In this document: piece after piece, positions 18,043 through 27,097 of the stretch
Numbering within the stretch: the first letter of the stretch is position 1
Layout: every line of letters begins with the position of its first letter
NCBI GenBank assembly: GCA_937874695.1
Contig: CALNAJ010000017.1
Span: 86,371-150,370, forward strand
Length of the DNA: 64,000 nucleotides
Reading direction: 5' to 3'
Origin: an uncultured Lactobacillus sp.
Lineage (GTDB): Bacteria; Bacillota; Bacilli; Lactobacillales; Lactobacillaceae
The notes under the pieces: generated by a model
Databases searched by the model: none
What the model was told of the DNA's origin: nothing
The model's input: the letters and a program-made list of their open reading frames with translations, nothing else
Translations under genes and position numbers: made by a program

Positions 18043-18166
18043 AAGAGTGAGACATAAGGCGGTTAGCTAGCGAGCATTAACGTCGATTTCCGAAAAATCC
18101 CGGGCCTGGATTATTTGGAAATCGGGGTTAAGCGGATCTAGCTACCTTGTGGAACACGTTTCGGCA
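18041..18166 (-). repeat. Family C structured repeat, copy 1
   Basis: Carries the family's conserved blocks GAGCATTAACGTC, an AAAATCC-CGGGCC-TGGATT hairpin, GGGTTAAGCG and a terminal GAACACGTTTCGGC. Nested stems: GGTTAGCTAG with CTAGCTACC, then GATTTCC with GGAAATC. It starts at the stop codon of the preceding gene. Related copies are at 29248, 29391 and 31319. Confidence 0.75.
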
Positions 18167-18180
18167 ATATAAACTTGAGT

Positions 18181-18222
18181 TTACAAAAGGTGCGATGATT
18201 TCTGTCATCGCATCTTTTGTAA
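18181..18222. terminator. Bidirectional terminator
   Basis: TTACAAAAGGTGCGATGA pairs with TGTCATCGCATCTTTTGTAA across a TTTC loop; it serves both convergent genes. Confidence 0.9.
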
Positions 18223-19209
18223 TTACACCAGCATCCATAATAAGTTCATCGCAACCATCCCAATCAGCACGCCCCGATGGCGTCGGGGATGTAGCATGAT
18301 CAATGCCAGAAATTCACGGGCCCACCCAATCGGCAGGTAGCCGAAGCGCGTTGGCGCCGGGTAGCCGCTCACGTGTAAGCGGAGATGCTGCGCGAGTAGG
18401 CGGGTGCGAAAGAGATGATAGCCGTTAGTGACCAGTACGACCCGGCCACCCTGATTGGGCAGTCGCCACCAGAGTCTTTGGCTATTTAGCAGATTGGTTC
18501 GCGTGTTGGTGGCCGCAGTTTCTTGAATAATGAGATCAGCCGGATAGTCGTGGCGTTCGAGGTAGTCGGCCATGGCTGCGGCCTCACTAGTCGCTTCATC
18601 CGAACCTTGTCCACCGCTGACAATTAGCGTCACCGGGTGGTCCTGGCGACTGGCAAAGGCGAGGGCGGTGTCAAGCCGTGCACCTAGCACGCGGCCAATC
18701 TGGTTGCCATTTAGCAGGCCGGCTCCCAGAATGACGAGGGTGTCGGCGTGACGGGCCCGAAAACTGTTGGCTCGTAGATATCCCACGGCACTGGCCGCAA
18801 ATAGGATTCCTAGATAGAGGCTGAAGGCGGGGATGAAGCTCAACCACGGCCAAATGGTATCGTTGAAGGTACCATGGCTTAAGGCGTACAGCCAGGCACC
18901 GCCCAAGAACAGCCAAATCCAGATGCCGGCGATGAGCCCCAACGTCAGTCGTTCTCGTTTGCGGACGACCAGGCTGGGGGTGCCAATGATCAGAAGTAGC
19001 GTGAAGAGACCCCAAGCACCGATGCCTAAAATAGTGAGTTTGCCCAAGTCTGCCAGTGGCACGGCCCAGGGGTGGCGAGATAGGGTGGCAAATACGGTGA
19101 TTAAGCCCCCACCCAGCACAGTGATCACCGCACTGGTCAGTCCGTGGGGGTCCCAAATAGTCAGTAAAATAATTAGAAAAATTATAGCAGCACTGGCACT
19201 TAGTAGCAT
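18223..19209 (-). CDS. YdcF/SanA-family membrane protein (DUF218)
   Basis: A 328-residue protein. Four or five hydrophobic segments occupy the first ~135 residues and a further one closes the C-terminus. The middle (from ADTLVILGAGLL near 155) is a DUF218 domain with the conserved VSGGQGSDE and ETAATNTRTNL segments. Family members act in envelope or lipid-carrier maintenance; the reaction here is unknown. GAAAGGAGAT precedes the ATG. Divergent from the glucosaminidase at 19326. Confidence 0.85.
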   Translation of the reverse strand: MLLSASAAIIFLIILLTIWDPHGLTSAVITVLGGGLITVFATLSRHPWAVPLADLGKLTILGIGAWGLFTLLLIIGTPSLVVRKRERLTLGLIAGIWIWLFLGGAWLYALSHGTFNDTIWPWLSFIPAFSLYLGILFAASAVGYLRANSFRARHADTLVILGAGLLNGNQIGRVLGARLDTALAFASRQDHPVTLIVSGGQGSDEATSEAAAMADYLERHDYPADLIIQETAATNTRTNLLNSQRLWWRLPNQGGRVVLVTNGYHLFRTRLLAQHLRLHVSGYPAPTRFGYLPIGWAREFLALIMLHPRRHRGVLIGMVAMNLLWMLV

Positions 19210-19283
19210 GGTGATCTCCTTTCTGGGTAAAGTTTAAGTTTTGTTGAGGGTTTGGATAATTAATTCCATCTAACGAAAAACTC

Positions 19284-19306
19284 GTTATAATTGAGAACAT
19301 TATAAC
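19284..19306. promoter_or_regulatory. 8-bp perfect inverted repeat in a divergent promoter region
   Basis: GTTATAAT and ATTATAAC are separated by seven bases between the ydcF-like and glucosaminidase starts. The left arm contains a -10-like TATAAT, so a bound protein would block initiation. Confidence 0.45.
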
Positions 19307-19325
19307 TGAGATTGGAGGAATCCGG

Positions 19326-19949
19326 GTGCCTAAGCGTCGAAGAACGAAAAGAAAGTCGAGTCATAATCCCGCGACAGCTACCTGGATCTTCGTCATGGTC
19401 CTGTTGGTTCTCGGCGGAGGGCTGTTAGTGCGCGGTAAGATCAAGACCGAGATTCAATCACAGCGCATTGCGCAGACAGATACGGGCGCGACCGATAACG
19501 AGACGGCTGCCCAGAAGAAATTCATCGCGAAGATGGCGAAACCAGCGGTCAGAGTTTACCGGCAAAATGGCCAAGTTTTGCCCAGCATCGTCATCGCCCA
19601 AGCCATTCTGGAATCCAGTTGGGGAACATCAGGTCTGTTCCAACAGGCCAATAACCCATTTGGTGTGAAGGGTAGCTACGAGGGCAAGTCCAAGTCGTTT
19701 TGGACGAACGAATACGTCAACGGCAAGAAGATTTCGGTGCGAGCTAATTTCCGTGACTACCCGGATCTGACATCGGCCATTCTGGACCACGATGCGTTGC
19801 TCAAGCGCAGCTATTTCAAGCAAACGGTGACGGATTACAAGACGGCGGCCAAGTTGCTGCAGAATAATGGGTACGCCACCGATCCGAGCTATGCTAAGAA
19901 ACTGACGAACCTGATTGCGACTTACAATTTAAATGACTATGACACTTAA
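19326..19949 (+). CDS. Membrane-anchored N-acetylglucosaminidase (GH73)
   Basis: A 207-residue protein with a basic cytosolic stretch and one hydrophobic anchor at residues ~19-37, then a GH73 domain. The catalytic Glu is in AILESSWG near residue 95, and NNPFGVKG and the terminal GYATDPSYAKKL are hallmarks. It cleaves peptidoglycan glycan strands during growth or separation. The start is a GTG with TTGGAGGAA upstream. No wall-binding repeats are present. Confidence 0.92.
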   Translation: MPKRRRTKRKSSHNPATATWIFVMVLLVLGGGLLVRGKIKTEIQSQRIAQTDTGATDNETAAQKKFIAKMAKPAVRVYRQNGQVLPSIVIAQAILESSWGTSGLFQQANNPFGVKGSYEGKSKSFWTNEYVNGKKISVRANFRDYPDLTSAILDHDALLKRSYFKQTVTDYKTAAKLLQNNGYATDPSYAKKLTNLIATYNLNDYDT

Positions 19950-19960
19950 ATGATATAACA

Positions 19961-20000
19961 AACGAGGCAGTACCGGCATGACGCTGGTACTGCCTCGTTT
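19961..20000. terminator. Bidirectional terminator
   Basis: AACGAGGCAGTACC and GGTACTGCCTCGTT form a 14-bp perfect stem with T on the plus side. Confidence 0.85.
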
Positions 20001-20045
20001 GACGTTACTTACCAACTGAATTGGCATCCTTCAAGCCGTCGATAT

Positions 20046-20087
20046 CTAACGCATTAACCGCCATAAATCGGAAATATGATGCGTTAG
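20046..20087. repeat. 9-bp inverted repeat at the serine hydrolase stop codon
   Basis: CTAACGCAT and ATGCGTTAG are separated by 24 bases and overlap the stop at 20084. No T run follows on the minus strand, so it is a 3' stabilising hairpin at most. Confidence 0.4.
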
Positions 20088-21403
20088 TTTTCGTTATAGT
20101 ACCGCGCGAGGTCGTAGAGCGTCTTGGCCAGATTGTCCATCGGCGTGGTTGGCGCCTGATTAGCAAAGAGGATGACGCCGGACTTGTTGCCTTCCGATCC
20201 GTACAGCACGGTTTCGTAGCCCGCACCGCTGAGGGTTCCCCGGACGCGTTTCATACTGTGGCTATAGTGATACAATCCACCGGCATAGTTCAACTTGTAG
20301 TCGTTGGAGAGGTCGTAATATTGATTAGTTGTCAGAATCTTGCCATTTCGCAGTCCCTGCTGAATCTTGTAGTAGTCGGCTGGTGTCGAGTAGTAGTTAC
20401 CCGCACCGAGTAGCGAGGACACTAATTTCTGCGAGGCATTGTTAGAGTTGTAGCTCTTACCGTTAGCATAACTGTAGCCATTGGCGATGGAACCGCTGCG
20501 GGGCAGATTATTCCACGAGTAAGTGTTCTTCAAGCCAAGTGGTGCGATGATCCGCTTTTGAACCAGCTGATCGTAGGTCTGGCCAGTCACCTTTGAGGCG
20601 ACCCCGGCAAGCAGGGTAAAGTTGGCATTGGTGTAGTTAAAGCTCCCATTACTGCCAACTTTGAGCTGATTCAACGTGTAGTTGATCTCAGCGGATTGCG
20701 AGGTGAGGACACTGCTAGGTGTCGATTCATCCATGTCGATGCCTGAACGTTGGTTGAGTAGCTGGCGGAGCGTGATCTTACTACTGTTCTTGACGCCCGG
20801 GTAGTACTGACTGAGCTTGTTGTTCAGTGACAGCTTGCCTTGTCCGGCGAGTTGAACGATGAGCGCACCGGTCATCACCTTTTGGAGCGAGGCGATGGGG
20901 TAGATGGTGTCGGCCGAGTTCAGCACTTTAGTGGCAGCATCGGCATAGCCGACACTGACATTGCTGGCGCCACTGGCGTAGTTATTGAACAGCATGGCGC
21001 GGCCTTGGAAGTGGGCGTTGTTCAGGAGCGCCTTCGCATTTTGACTGCGACTGAACTTCTGTAGCGCTCGCACATCGACCCAGCCGATGGTCTTCCCGTA
21101 CCACGAGAACTTGGCAAATTGCACACCATTCGAAAGGGTCGACACTTGGCTGACCTTCACGAACCGATGTTGCCAGTTCTTACCACTAGCGTCACGGGTC
21201 TTAGCCGACCGCTGGGTGTAGTAGGGGGCGTAATAGTAGATACCGTCGTTACGGCTACTTTGATTGACGAAACGTGCGTTGTAACTGGTGTTGGTTGTGC
21301 TCTTGATCCCCAGATAGCTGCTAGCGTCGGCGGAAATTGTCGGCAGGCTACCAGCAAACGCACACGCGAGAGTTAACCCCAAAATTGTCACAATTTTCTT
21401 CAA
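20084..21403 (-). CDS. Secreted beta-lactamase-fold serine hydrolase with SH3-like N-terminal region
   Basis: A 439-residue protein: signal peptide (cleavage near ISADA), then about 90 residues resembling the GW/SH3-like wall-binding modules of lactobacilli (TIGWVDVRAL), then a class C beta-lactamase/PBP4*-type domain. The domain has the catalytic SLQK tetrad near residue 171 and YTN near 256 (FNYTNANF). The lysine-triad HSG equivalent is not obvious, as in many family members. Likely a D-alanyl ester or D,D-peptidase-type hydrolase at the surface rather than a resistance enzyme. Confidence 0.85.
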   Translation of the reverse strand: MKKIVTILGLTLACAFAGSLPTISADASSYLGIKSTTNTSYNARFVNQSSRNDGIYYYAPYYTQRSAKTRDASGKNWQHRFVKVSQVSTLSNGVQFAKFSWYGKTIGWVDVRALQKFSRSQNAKALLNNAHFQGRAMLFNNYASGASNVSVGYADAATKVLNSADTIYPIASLQKVMTGALIVQLAGQGKLSLNNKLSQYYPGVKNSSKITLRQLLNQRSGIDMDESTPSSVLTSQSAEINYTLNQLKVGSNGSFNYTNANFTLLAGVASKVTGQTYDQLVQKRIIAPLGLKNTYSWNNLPRSGSIANGYSYANGKSYNSNNASQKLVSSLLGAGNYYSTPADYYKIQQGLRNGKILTTNQYYDLSNDYKLNYAGGLYHYSHSMKRVRGTLSGAGYETVLYGSEGNKSGVILFANQAPTTPMDNLAKTLYDLARYYNEN

Positions 21404-21603
21404 AATTTATCATCCATTCCCTAAAAGTCGGTCTAAGTTTCCCCAAAAGCCAGTCTCATATTAACGCGCTCAGGTTATATTTTCAATCGTTTATTTGATG
21501 AACGAGTTAAGTAGCCTAACCAACCTGTTAATTAGTTGTGGGGTAAAGTGGATAAATGAGTCGCAAGTTCAGGGGGAGTGTGGTAAACTTATCCAGATAA
21601 AAA

Positions 21604-21790
21604 TAAGTTTATAATTGATGTCGGCGCAAGCGGCTAGCGGGTTTTGAGCCGCTAATGTGCACTGACTAATCATGCCTTGACTTGTTTTTAGGCAACTGCC
21701 GGAGGTGTAGATAGCGACAATAGTTGTGGCTATTAATGGATTGACGGCAGAATCAATCTTAATAACTTTCAAGCTAAGGAGCTGAAGCTA
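21604..21790 (+). promoter_or_regulatory. Hairpin-bearing leader upstream of terC (regulatory role unproven)
   Basis: A stretch of about 190 bases before terC contains AGCGGCT...AGCCGCT (21629-21653) and GATTGA...TCAATC (21739-21758). In many bacteria TerC genes follow a manganese riboswitch (yybP-ykoY), but I do not find that consensus here, so this is only noted as a structured leader. Confidence 0.3.
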
Positions 21791-21793
21791 GCG

Positions 21794-22582
21794 TTGTTAC
21801 ACTTTTTAGGCCAAATGTATGGCCCATTCTTTGATCTTCATAACTGGGAAACCGTGATTACTTCTGGTAATGACTGGCTGATTATCTTCTCACTGGTACT
21901 GATCGAGTGCCTGTTGTCCGTTGATAACGCCGTGGTTCTTGCTGCACAAACACAATCGTTACCGACCCGTAAGCAACAGGAAGAATCCCTGTTCTACGGT
22001 ATCTGGGGGGCGTATATCTTCCGGTTCATCATCATTGGGCTGGGGGTATACCTCATTAATTTCTGGGAAATCAAGGTCGTTGGGGCACTCTATCTGGTCT
22101 TCCTGGTCTTCCAATACTTCAGTAAAACGCGGGTCAAGCACACGCGTAAATTGGTTAAGGACAAAAAGAAGCGGCTCTTACCATTGTTCTGGTCCGTTGT
22201 GATGCAAATCGAAATGATGGACATCATCTTCTCCGTGGACTCCGTGCTGGCTTCACTGGCAATCTCCAACAATCCGGTCATCGTGTTGATTGGGGGCTTG
22301 ATTGGGATCCTCGCAATGCGGGGTGTTGCTGAGGTAATCATGAAACTCATGCGGCGGATTCCAGAGTTGGAACCAATGGCGTACATCTTGATTGGCTTGA
22401 TTGCCGTTAAGCTGTTCATCTCGATTCCCGCTATCGACATCGAAATCCCGGCAACTGTGTTTGGGATTATCGTGATTGGCGCCATTATCTTGACGCTGAT
22501 CATCCATGCGATCCGCAAGCGACGGCAGCCACAAGCCAAAGCTGAGGATAATAAGAAACCATCGCATTCAACTGAATCTTAA
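21794..22582 (+). CDS. TerC-family membrane protein (metal export)
   Basis: A 262-residue integral membrane protein with about seven hydrophobic segments. The diagnostic acidic helices are present: SVDNAVVLA near residue 42 and FSVDSVLASLA near 145. TerC/YkoY proteins export manganese or load exported metalloproteins. The start is a TTG following AAGGAG by 12 bases, a somewhat long spacing. The C-terminal tail is basic and polar. The upstream leader is structured but not recognisably the Mn riboswitch. Confidence 0.88.
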   Translation: MLHFLGQMYGPFFDLHNWETVITSGNDWLIIFSLVLIECLLSVDNAVVLAAQTQSLPTRKQQEESLFYGIWGAYIFRFIIIGLGVYLINFWEIKVVGALYLVFLVFQYFSKTRVKHTRKLVKDKKKRLLPLFWSVVMQIEMMDIIFSVDSVLASLAISNNPVIVLIGGLIGILAMRGVAEVIMKLMRRIPELEPMAYILIGLIAVKLFISIPAIDIEIPATVFGIIVIGAIILTLIIHAIRKRRQPQAKAEDNKKPSHSTES

Positions 22583-22589
22583 TAGACGC

Positions 22590-22620
22590 GGATCTGAGAT
22601 GAATTCTCGGGTCCTTTTTT
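22590..22620 (+). terminator. Intrinsic terminator after terC
   Basis: GGATCTGAGA pairs imperfectly with TCTCGGGTCC, followed by six T. Confidence 0.75.
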
Positions 22621-22806
22621 ATTCATTGAAACGGGTGATACCAAGGCACCAGTTGTTTACGAATGGCTATCCCAATTTTTGTAAGGTATTTAACACGTTA
22701 CTTTAAGCTTCATAGTGTATACTTGATTTTAGAACAGAATAGGAAAATGTTCTCCAGGAGTACGTGTTACATCGATTACGTCGAGAATCATACGGGAGGA
22801 AATAAA

Positions 22807-23631
22807 ATGCAGATACATATGAAATGGTGGCTGGCCGCAGTGGTTGGCCTGGCCGTTGTCGGCGTTGGGGCAACTACCGCCAACGCGGCAACTAGCAGTA
22901 AGTATTTAACGGGAAATGTCGGCTACGTACGGACGAAGAAGGCCATGTACGTTGGCATTTATAAGAAGACGAATGGCAAATACAAGCAAGTTAAGGTTAA
23001 GAAGAACACACTGTTGAATGCTGAGAGCATTATGTCGATGAACGATGGTCACGGCGGTGTGAAGACGACCGCGCTGTTTACGTATGGCGTGGTCAACTAC
23101 AAACGGGCCAAAGCGCTCAAGTACAAGAACATCGCGACGATTCCGTTTACCAAGGCTAACTTCAAGTACGTGACGCTGAAGGCACCGATTCGGACGCAAA
23201 TCTTCTTGAACGGTAAGGGATATACAGCCAATAGCACGAATATGGCGGCCGAGCCAACGCCAGGGTTCTATCTGACGCTGGATAACTACTTGCAGTACTA
23301 CAGCAAGGCGGCAATGGCCAAGGATTCTCATTTATTCGGGTCGCGCTGGGCAGGCTCGACCAACGTATACAAGCCGACCCGTTCGGTGAAGGTGTCGAAG
23401 GTGACGGTCAAGGGGAACACAACTAAGATTGATTACAACAAAGCGTTAAAAGGTCTGCCAAACAAGAAGCTCAGTAAGGGGCACTACCGGCTGACGATTA
23501 CTAATAAGAAGACAACGGGGAGTCTGGGAATCAATCCCACTGACGATACCTTTGATGCGATTGCCAGTTGGACGAATTACACGGTTAACGGGAAGGCCTA
23601 TCACTTCGGCGAGGTCGAAAATGGCAACTAA
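22807..23631 (+). CDS. Secreted basic protein of unknown function
   Basis: A 274-residue protein with a signal peptide (cleavage near ANAA/TSS at about residue 28). The mature part is very rich in Lys, Thr, Tyr and Asn, contains no Cys and has no anchor motif. No domain recognised. The start at 22807 has GGGAGGAAATAAA upstream and gives a proper signal peptide; the in-frame extension upstream does not. A subfamily A repeat starts 12 bases after the stop and the terminator lies beyond it at 23891, so the repeat is part of the predicted mRNA. Confidence 0.75.
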   Translation: MQIHMKWWLAAVVGLAVVGVGATTANAATSSKYLTGNVGYVRTKKAMYVGIYKKTNGKYKQVKVKKNTLLNAESIMSMNDGHGGVKTTALFTYGVVNYKRAKALKYKNIATIPFTKANFKYVTLKAPIRTQIFLNGKGYTANSTNMAAEPTPGFYLTLDNYLQYYSKAAMAKDSHLFGSRWAGSTNVYKPTRSVKVSKVTVKGNTTKIDYNKALKGLPNKKLSKGHYRLTITNKKTTGSLGINPTDDTFDAIASWTNYTVNGKAYHFGEVENGN

Positions 23632-23643
23632 CCGGTTTTGTTC

Positions 23644-23830
23644 GCCCGCGGCTGCCAGGGATTCTGCCGCTGTGGGGAACGCCTGCAGCCAAAGGACGGG
23701 CTTCCGGCTCGGTTTGAAACCTCGCGAGATTCATGCGAGTTTCCAAACACGTCCCACGCTGTAAGGCCGAGAAAAAGCGCTCGGTCTAACAGCGTTATCA
23801 CGGCTGGCGCTACCCCTGGCCTCCTCCGGC
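23644..23830 (-). repeat. Cloverleaf repeat, subfamily A, copy 1
   Basis: Minus orientation. Left end GCCCGCGGCTGCCAGGG, right end CCTGGCCTCCTCCGGC; the outer stem uses CCAGGG with CCCTGG and CTGTGG with a CACGG-type partner. Inner hairpins: GTTTGAAACCTCGCG with GCGAGTTTCCAAAC, and CGCTGTAAGGCCG with CGGTCTAACAGCG. It lies between a stop codon and its terminator. Confidence 0.8.
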
Positions 23831-23890
23831 TAAACGGGTTGGTTTCCCTAACCGCATAGGCTAGTTAGCAAACTTTTAATTCTGAATTGG

Positions 23891-23930
23891 GCGTCACTCA
23901 GCAAGTCGTTATGCTGGGTGACGTTTTTTT
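23891..23930 (+). terminator. Intrinsic terminator of the secreted protein gene
   Basis: GCGTCACTCAGCA pairs with TGCTGGGTGACG, then seven T. Confidence 0.85.
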
Positions 23931-24240
23931 GTGTGCAGATGTTTTTTCGAGAAATTGGCCTGATACTAATACCAATGTAAATTTCAGCAATCTTGTCTCA
24001 ATTTTTCATCGGAAAGATTGGAAAATCGTGTTGGCCATTAATTAGATAGTAGGATGATACAAATGAAGAAATGACCGTAATCGTTGTGCTAAAGGAGAAT
24101 CGAAAGGGTAGTAGCTGCTTTAACTCGTGTGATTTGGCGTGGCAATGCGTTGTCAATTTTCGCAGGATTCACGATTAAATGTGACCAACCGTTTTCTAAC
24201 AGGTTCGATCAACGACGTGGTACCATAGACTTCAAATAGC
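23931..24240. other. 310-base gap before the dehydrogenase; no gene seen
   Basis: AT-rich sequence with no open frame of interest. A ribosome-site-like AAAGGAGAA at 24090 is followed by no usable frame. A -10-like TACCAT near 24221 may serve the dehydrogenase. Confidence 0.4.
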
Positions 24241-24258
24241 TCAAGGAGGCAACCGCTT

Positions 24259-25122
24259 ATGCAAATTGGATTTATTGGCACCGGCGTTATGGGGACCGGC
24301 ATCGTGTTGAACTTACTGAAGGCTGGCCACTCGGTGGTCGTGTACAATCGGACGAAGGCTCACGCCGCAACGGTACTAGATGCTGGGGCAACTTGGGCGG
24401 AGACGCCGGCCGCTGTCGCCCAGCAATCGCAATTGGTGATGACTATGGTTGGCTATCCCAGCGATGTCGAGGAAGTCTACACTGGAGAACAAGGTATCTT
24501 CGCCGGTATTCAAGCTGGAAGCATCGTCGTGGATATGACCACGAGCACGCCAGCACTGGCGGTAAAATTGATCGGGTTGGCTCACGACCACGACGTGCAG
24601 GCACTGGATGCACCAGTCTCCGGTGGGGATGTCGGTGCCCAAAACGCTACTCTGACGGTGATGGTCGGCGGTGACCAGGCCGCTTACGATCGCGTATTGC
24701 CCGTCTTTCAGCAGGTGGGGCAACGCGTGAACTACTTCGGTGGCGCGGGTAAGGGGCAACACACCAAGATGGCCAACCAGATCATGATTGCCGGCACGAT
24801 GACCGGTCTGACAGAAATGCTGGTTTATGCCAAGGCAGCTGAGCTGGACTTGCCACAGGTCTTGGAAACGTTGAGCAGTGGTGGGGCCGACAATTGGAGC
24901 ATGGATAACTACGTGCCGCGGATTTTAAAGGGCGATTACACCCCGGGATTCTTCGCCAAGCATTTCCTCAAGGATTTGCGGATCGCACTGCAGGAGGCCG
25001 ACCGCATGGGACTGAATTTACCAGCGACCAAGCAGGCCAAGCTACTCTACGAGGCAATGGTTGACGACTTTGGCTTGGGTAACGATGGGACGCAAGGGCT
25101 GATTAAGACTTATGAACACTAG
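24259..25122 (+). CDS. NAD(P)-dependent 3-hydroxyisobutyrate / tartronate semialdehyde-type dehydrogenase
   Basis: A 287-residue beta-hydroxyacid dehydrogenase. N-terminal Rossmann motif IGFIGTGVMGTGI (GxGxxG at residues 6-11), the substrate motif DAPVSGGDVGA near 119, and GKGQHTKMANQ near 170 with the catalytic Lys. It oxidises or reduces 3-hydroxyacids; the precise substrate is not readable. AAGGAGG lies just upstream. Monocistronic with a terminator at 25136. Confidence 0.9.
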   Translation: MQIGFIGTGVMGTGIVLNLLKAGHSVVVYNRTKAHAATVLDAGATWAETPAAVAQQSQLVMTMVGYPSDVEEVYTGEQGIFAGIQAGSIVVDMTTSTPALAVKLIGLAHDHDVQALDAPVSGGDVGAQNATLTVMVGGDQAAYDRVLPVFQQVGQRVNYFGGAGKGQHTKMANQIMIAGTMTGLTEMLVYAKAAELDLPQVLETLSSGGADNWSMDNYVPRILKGDYTPGFFAKHFLKDLRIALQEADRMGLNLPATKQAKLLYEAMVDDFGLGNDGTQGLIKTYEH

Positions 25123-25135
25123 GATTTGAACTGGT

Positions 25136-25167
25136 GATGCAATGGGCTAGGGCTCGTTGCATTTTTT
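25136..25167 (+). terminator. Intrinsic terminator after the dehydrogenase
   Basis: ATGCAATG and CGTTGCAT flank a 9-base loop, followed by six T. Confidence 0.75.
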
Positions 25168-25389
25168 ACTTTCGTATAATAATTAAATGCCCAACAAATG
25201 GTTTAATCAGATTGTTAATTAAGTGAGTAAATGGTAACCTTAAATTGCGGAGCCTGTAAGACTGGACTCATTTGAGTTGCATGCAAAAATTCAACAACTT
25301 ACACGCCATGAAGCGGCAGAAAGCCAATGACGTGGCATCACATTTTGCCAGGATAACACCTGGTATTTTAGACGGAGCAGGGTGGTCGT

Positions 25390-25815
25390 ATGGTTAGAAA
25401 GTATCTTTTGGGAATCTTCCCGTTTGCCTTTACTTTTTTCATTCACAATCTCAATACGCAAACGGGGGCTTGGTCGGTGGCCCTTTCCTGGTGGAATGGG
25501 TATCTCGTGTTGAGCTATCTGATTTTCTTTCCGCTTCTGTACGACCGGGCACGACGAATGCTGAACGGATCGGTCGATATTGGCAAGAAAATCAAGAAGC
25601 CAATGAACGCCGATCAAGAGGCGATGAAGATTGGGTCCAATTACGGGAATACGGGTCACATGGGATTCGCTCGGATCGGGGATGCCGACGCCAAGGAAGG
25701 CTGGTTGCTCCGGTGGGGGATGAACCTGATTATGCGCCTCTTTCTGATTCTAGCGGGACCACTTGTCTGGGCTTTCCTGTGGGGCAAGCAGTGGTGGCAA
25801 GCTCGCAAACACTAA
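25390..25815 (+). CDS. Small membrane protein of unknown function
   Basis: A 141-residue protein with hydrophobic segments at about residues 5-20, 33-50 and 112-133, separated by a soluble loop rich in Gly and charged residues. No recognised domain. The ribosome site is weak (GGTGG). Isolated between two terminators, so it has its own promoter. Confidence 0.6.
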   Translation: MVRKYLLGIFPFAFTFFIHNLNTQTGAWSVALSWWNGYLVLSYLIFFPLLYDRARRMLNGSVDIGKKIKKPMNADQEAMKIGSNYGNTGHMGFARIGDADAKEGWLLRWGMNLIMRLFLILAGPLVWAFLWGKQWWQARKH

Positions 25816-25824
25816 AATAAATCT

Positions 25825-25875
25825 AAAAATGGCGTCGGTGAATTTCCCAGAAATAGGGAATCCAGCGACGCCATT
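25825..25875 (-). terminator. Terminator of the GNAT/ABC operon (minus strand)
   Basis: GGCGTCG...GATTCCC pairs with GGGAAATTC...CGACGCC; on the minus strand it is followed by ATTTTTAGATTTA. Confidence 0.8.
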
Positions 25876-25884
25876 GTGTTTAAG

Positions 25885-26316
25885 TTATAAGTTTTTATGC
25901 AGAATAACTACGGGTGCACCGTCCTCATCGAACGGGCCTTCGTTAACAACGTAGCCGCACCGTTCGTAAAACGCCTGGGCACTGACCTCGCCGTGGATAA
26001 CGCCGGTCGTGAAACCGTGCGTTCGTGACCAGTCCTCGGCGGCCGTCAGCAAGCGCGTTCCCAGACCTTGACCGCGCAAGTCCTGACGGGTGCAGACCCG
26101 ACCGAACCGCATCTCGATTGGCGATTGGGGTTCCAATCGTAGCGTGGCAACAGGATGGGTGGCGTCCTGATACAGCGTCACGTAGACCCGGTCGTTGGTG
26201 TCGCGGTCGTCAAATTCGACATCGCGGGGAATCCCCCGTTCGGTGACGAAGATGGCTTGGCGTAGCGATAAGGCCGCGGCCCGGTTGAAGGGTGCATTTG
26301 AAATAACGAGTTCCAT
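25885..26316 (-). CDS. GNAT family N-acetyltransferase, last gene of an ABC operon
   Basis: A 143-residue protein with RQDLRGQGLGTRLL near residue 77, the acetyl-CoA loop (QxxGxG), and AQAFYERCGY near 115, the common C-terminal GNAT strand. It begins 10 bases after the stop of the ATPase gene and the operon terminator lies after it, so it is transcribed with the transporter. A functional link with transport is not evident. Confidence 0.87.
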   Translation of the reverse strand: MELVISNAPFNRAAALSLRQAIFVTERGIPRDVEFDDRDTNDRVYVTLYQDATHPVATLRLEPQSPIEMRFGRVCTRQDLRGQGLGTRLLTAAEDWSRTHGFTTGVIHGEVSAQAFYERCGYVVNEGPFDEDGAPVVILHKNL

Positions 26317-26326
26317 GCAAGGCCTC

Positions 26327-27097
26327 CTATTCGATCTCGGCGAAGAAACTGTAGAGCTTCTCCGTGGTCAGCGCATCCTTCTCGGCACCAGCCACATCGA
26401 ACGTGACCTTACCATGGTGCAGGACAATCAGTCGATTCCCATAAGTCAAGGCATCTTCCAAGTGGTGAGTGATCATCAGGCAGGTCAATTGTTCCTCTTG
26501 TACCCGCGCGTTGGTGAGGTGCATCAGATCTTGGCTGGTCTGTGGGTCGAGTGCCGCCGTGTGTTCGTCCAGTAGTAAGATTTCTGGGCGTTTCAACGTG
26601 GCCATCAGGAAGCTCAGTGCCTGGCGTTGGCCCCCGGAGAGGTTCCCGGTCGCCGTCGTCAGTCGTTCGTCCAAGCCATTGTGCATGGTGGCCGTGATTT
26701 CTTTGTAGCGGTCGAGTTGCTTGTTCAGGTGGCGGGGTGCTAACGTCCGGCGTTGCCCGCGGCGTTCAGCCAGCAATAGGTTTTCGGCGACGTTCATTCG
26801 GGGTGCGGTGCCTAGCTTGGGGTCTTGGAAGACCCGGGCCAGAAAGCGCGTGCGTTTTTCCACGGATTCATGAGAAATGTCCTTGCCGTTGAGCAGAATT
26901 TGACCGCTGTCGATGCTGAGGTCGCCCCCAATAGCGTTGAACAGCGTAGATTTTCCGGCCCCGTTAGACCCCAGCACGGTGATAAAGTCGCCGGCATTGA
27001 TGGTCAGGTTGAGGTGGTCAAGAATCATGATTTCTTCGGGCGTGTTGCGGTTGACCTTCAACACGACATTTTTCAATTCGAGTAATGGTTTAGTCAT
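26327..27097 (-). CDS. ABC transporter ATP-binding protein, TrpXYZ-type system 1
   Basis: A 256-residue ATPase: Walker A GSNGAGKST near residue 43, signature LSGGQRQALS near 153, Walker B ILLLDEHTAALDP near 175 (His follows the catalytic Glu, as in this subfamily) and an ITHH switch. It overlaps the permease gene by 8 bases and is closely similar to the ATPase at 33558. It powers uptake by the permease and binding protein encoded upstream. Family members import tryptophan or other aromatic compounds. Confidence 0.9.
   Translation of the reverse strand: MTKPLLELKNVVLKVNRNTPEEIMILDHLNLTINAGDFITVLGSNGAGKSTLFNAIGGDLSIDSGQILLNGKDISHESVEKRTRFLARVFQDPKLGTAPRMNVAENLLLAERRGQRRTLAPRHLNKQLDRYKEITATMHNGLDERLTTATGNLSGGQRQALSFLMATLKRPEILLLDEHTAALDPQTSQDLMHLTNARVQEEQLTCLMITHHLEDALTYGNRLIVLHHGKVTFDVAGAEKDALTTEKLYSFFAEIE

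Noticed and set aside
21570..21790. yybP-ykoY manganese riboswitch upstream of terC
   Set aside because: Expected from the gene family, but I could not find the conserved GGGGAGTAG and CGGC elements in the right arrangement; only generic hairpins are present.
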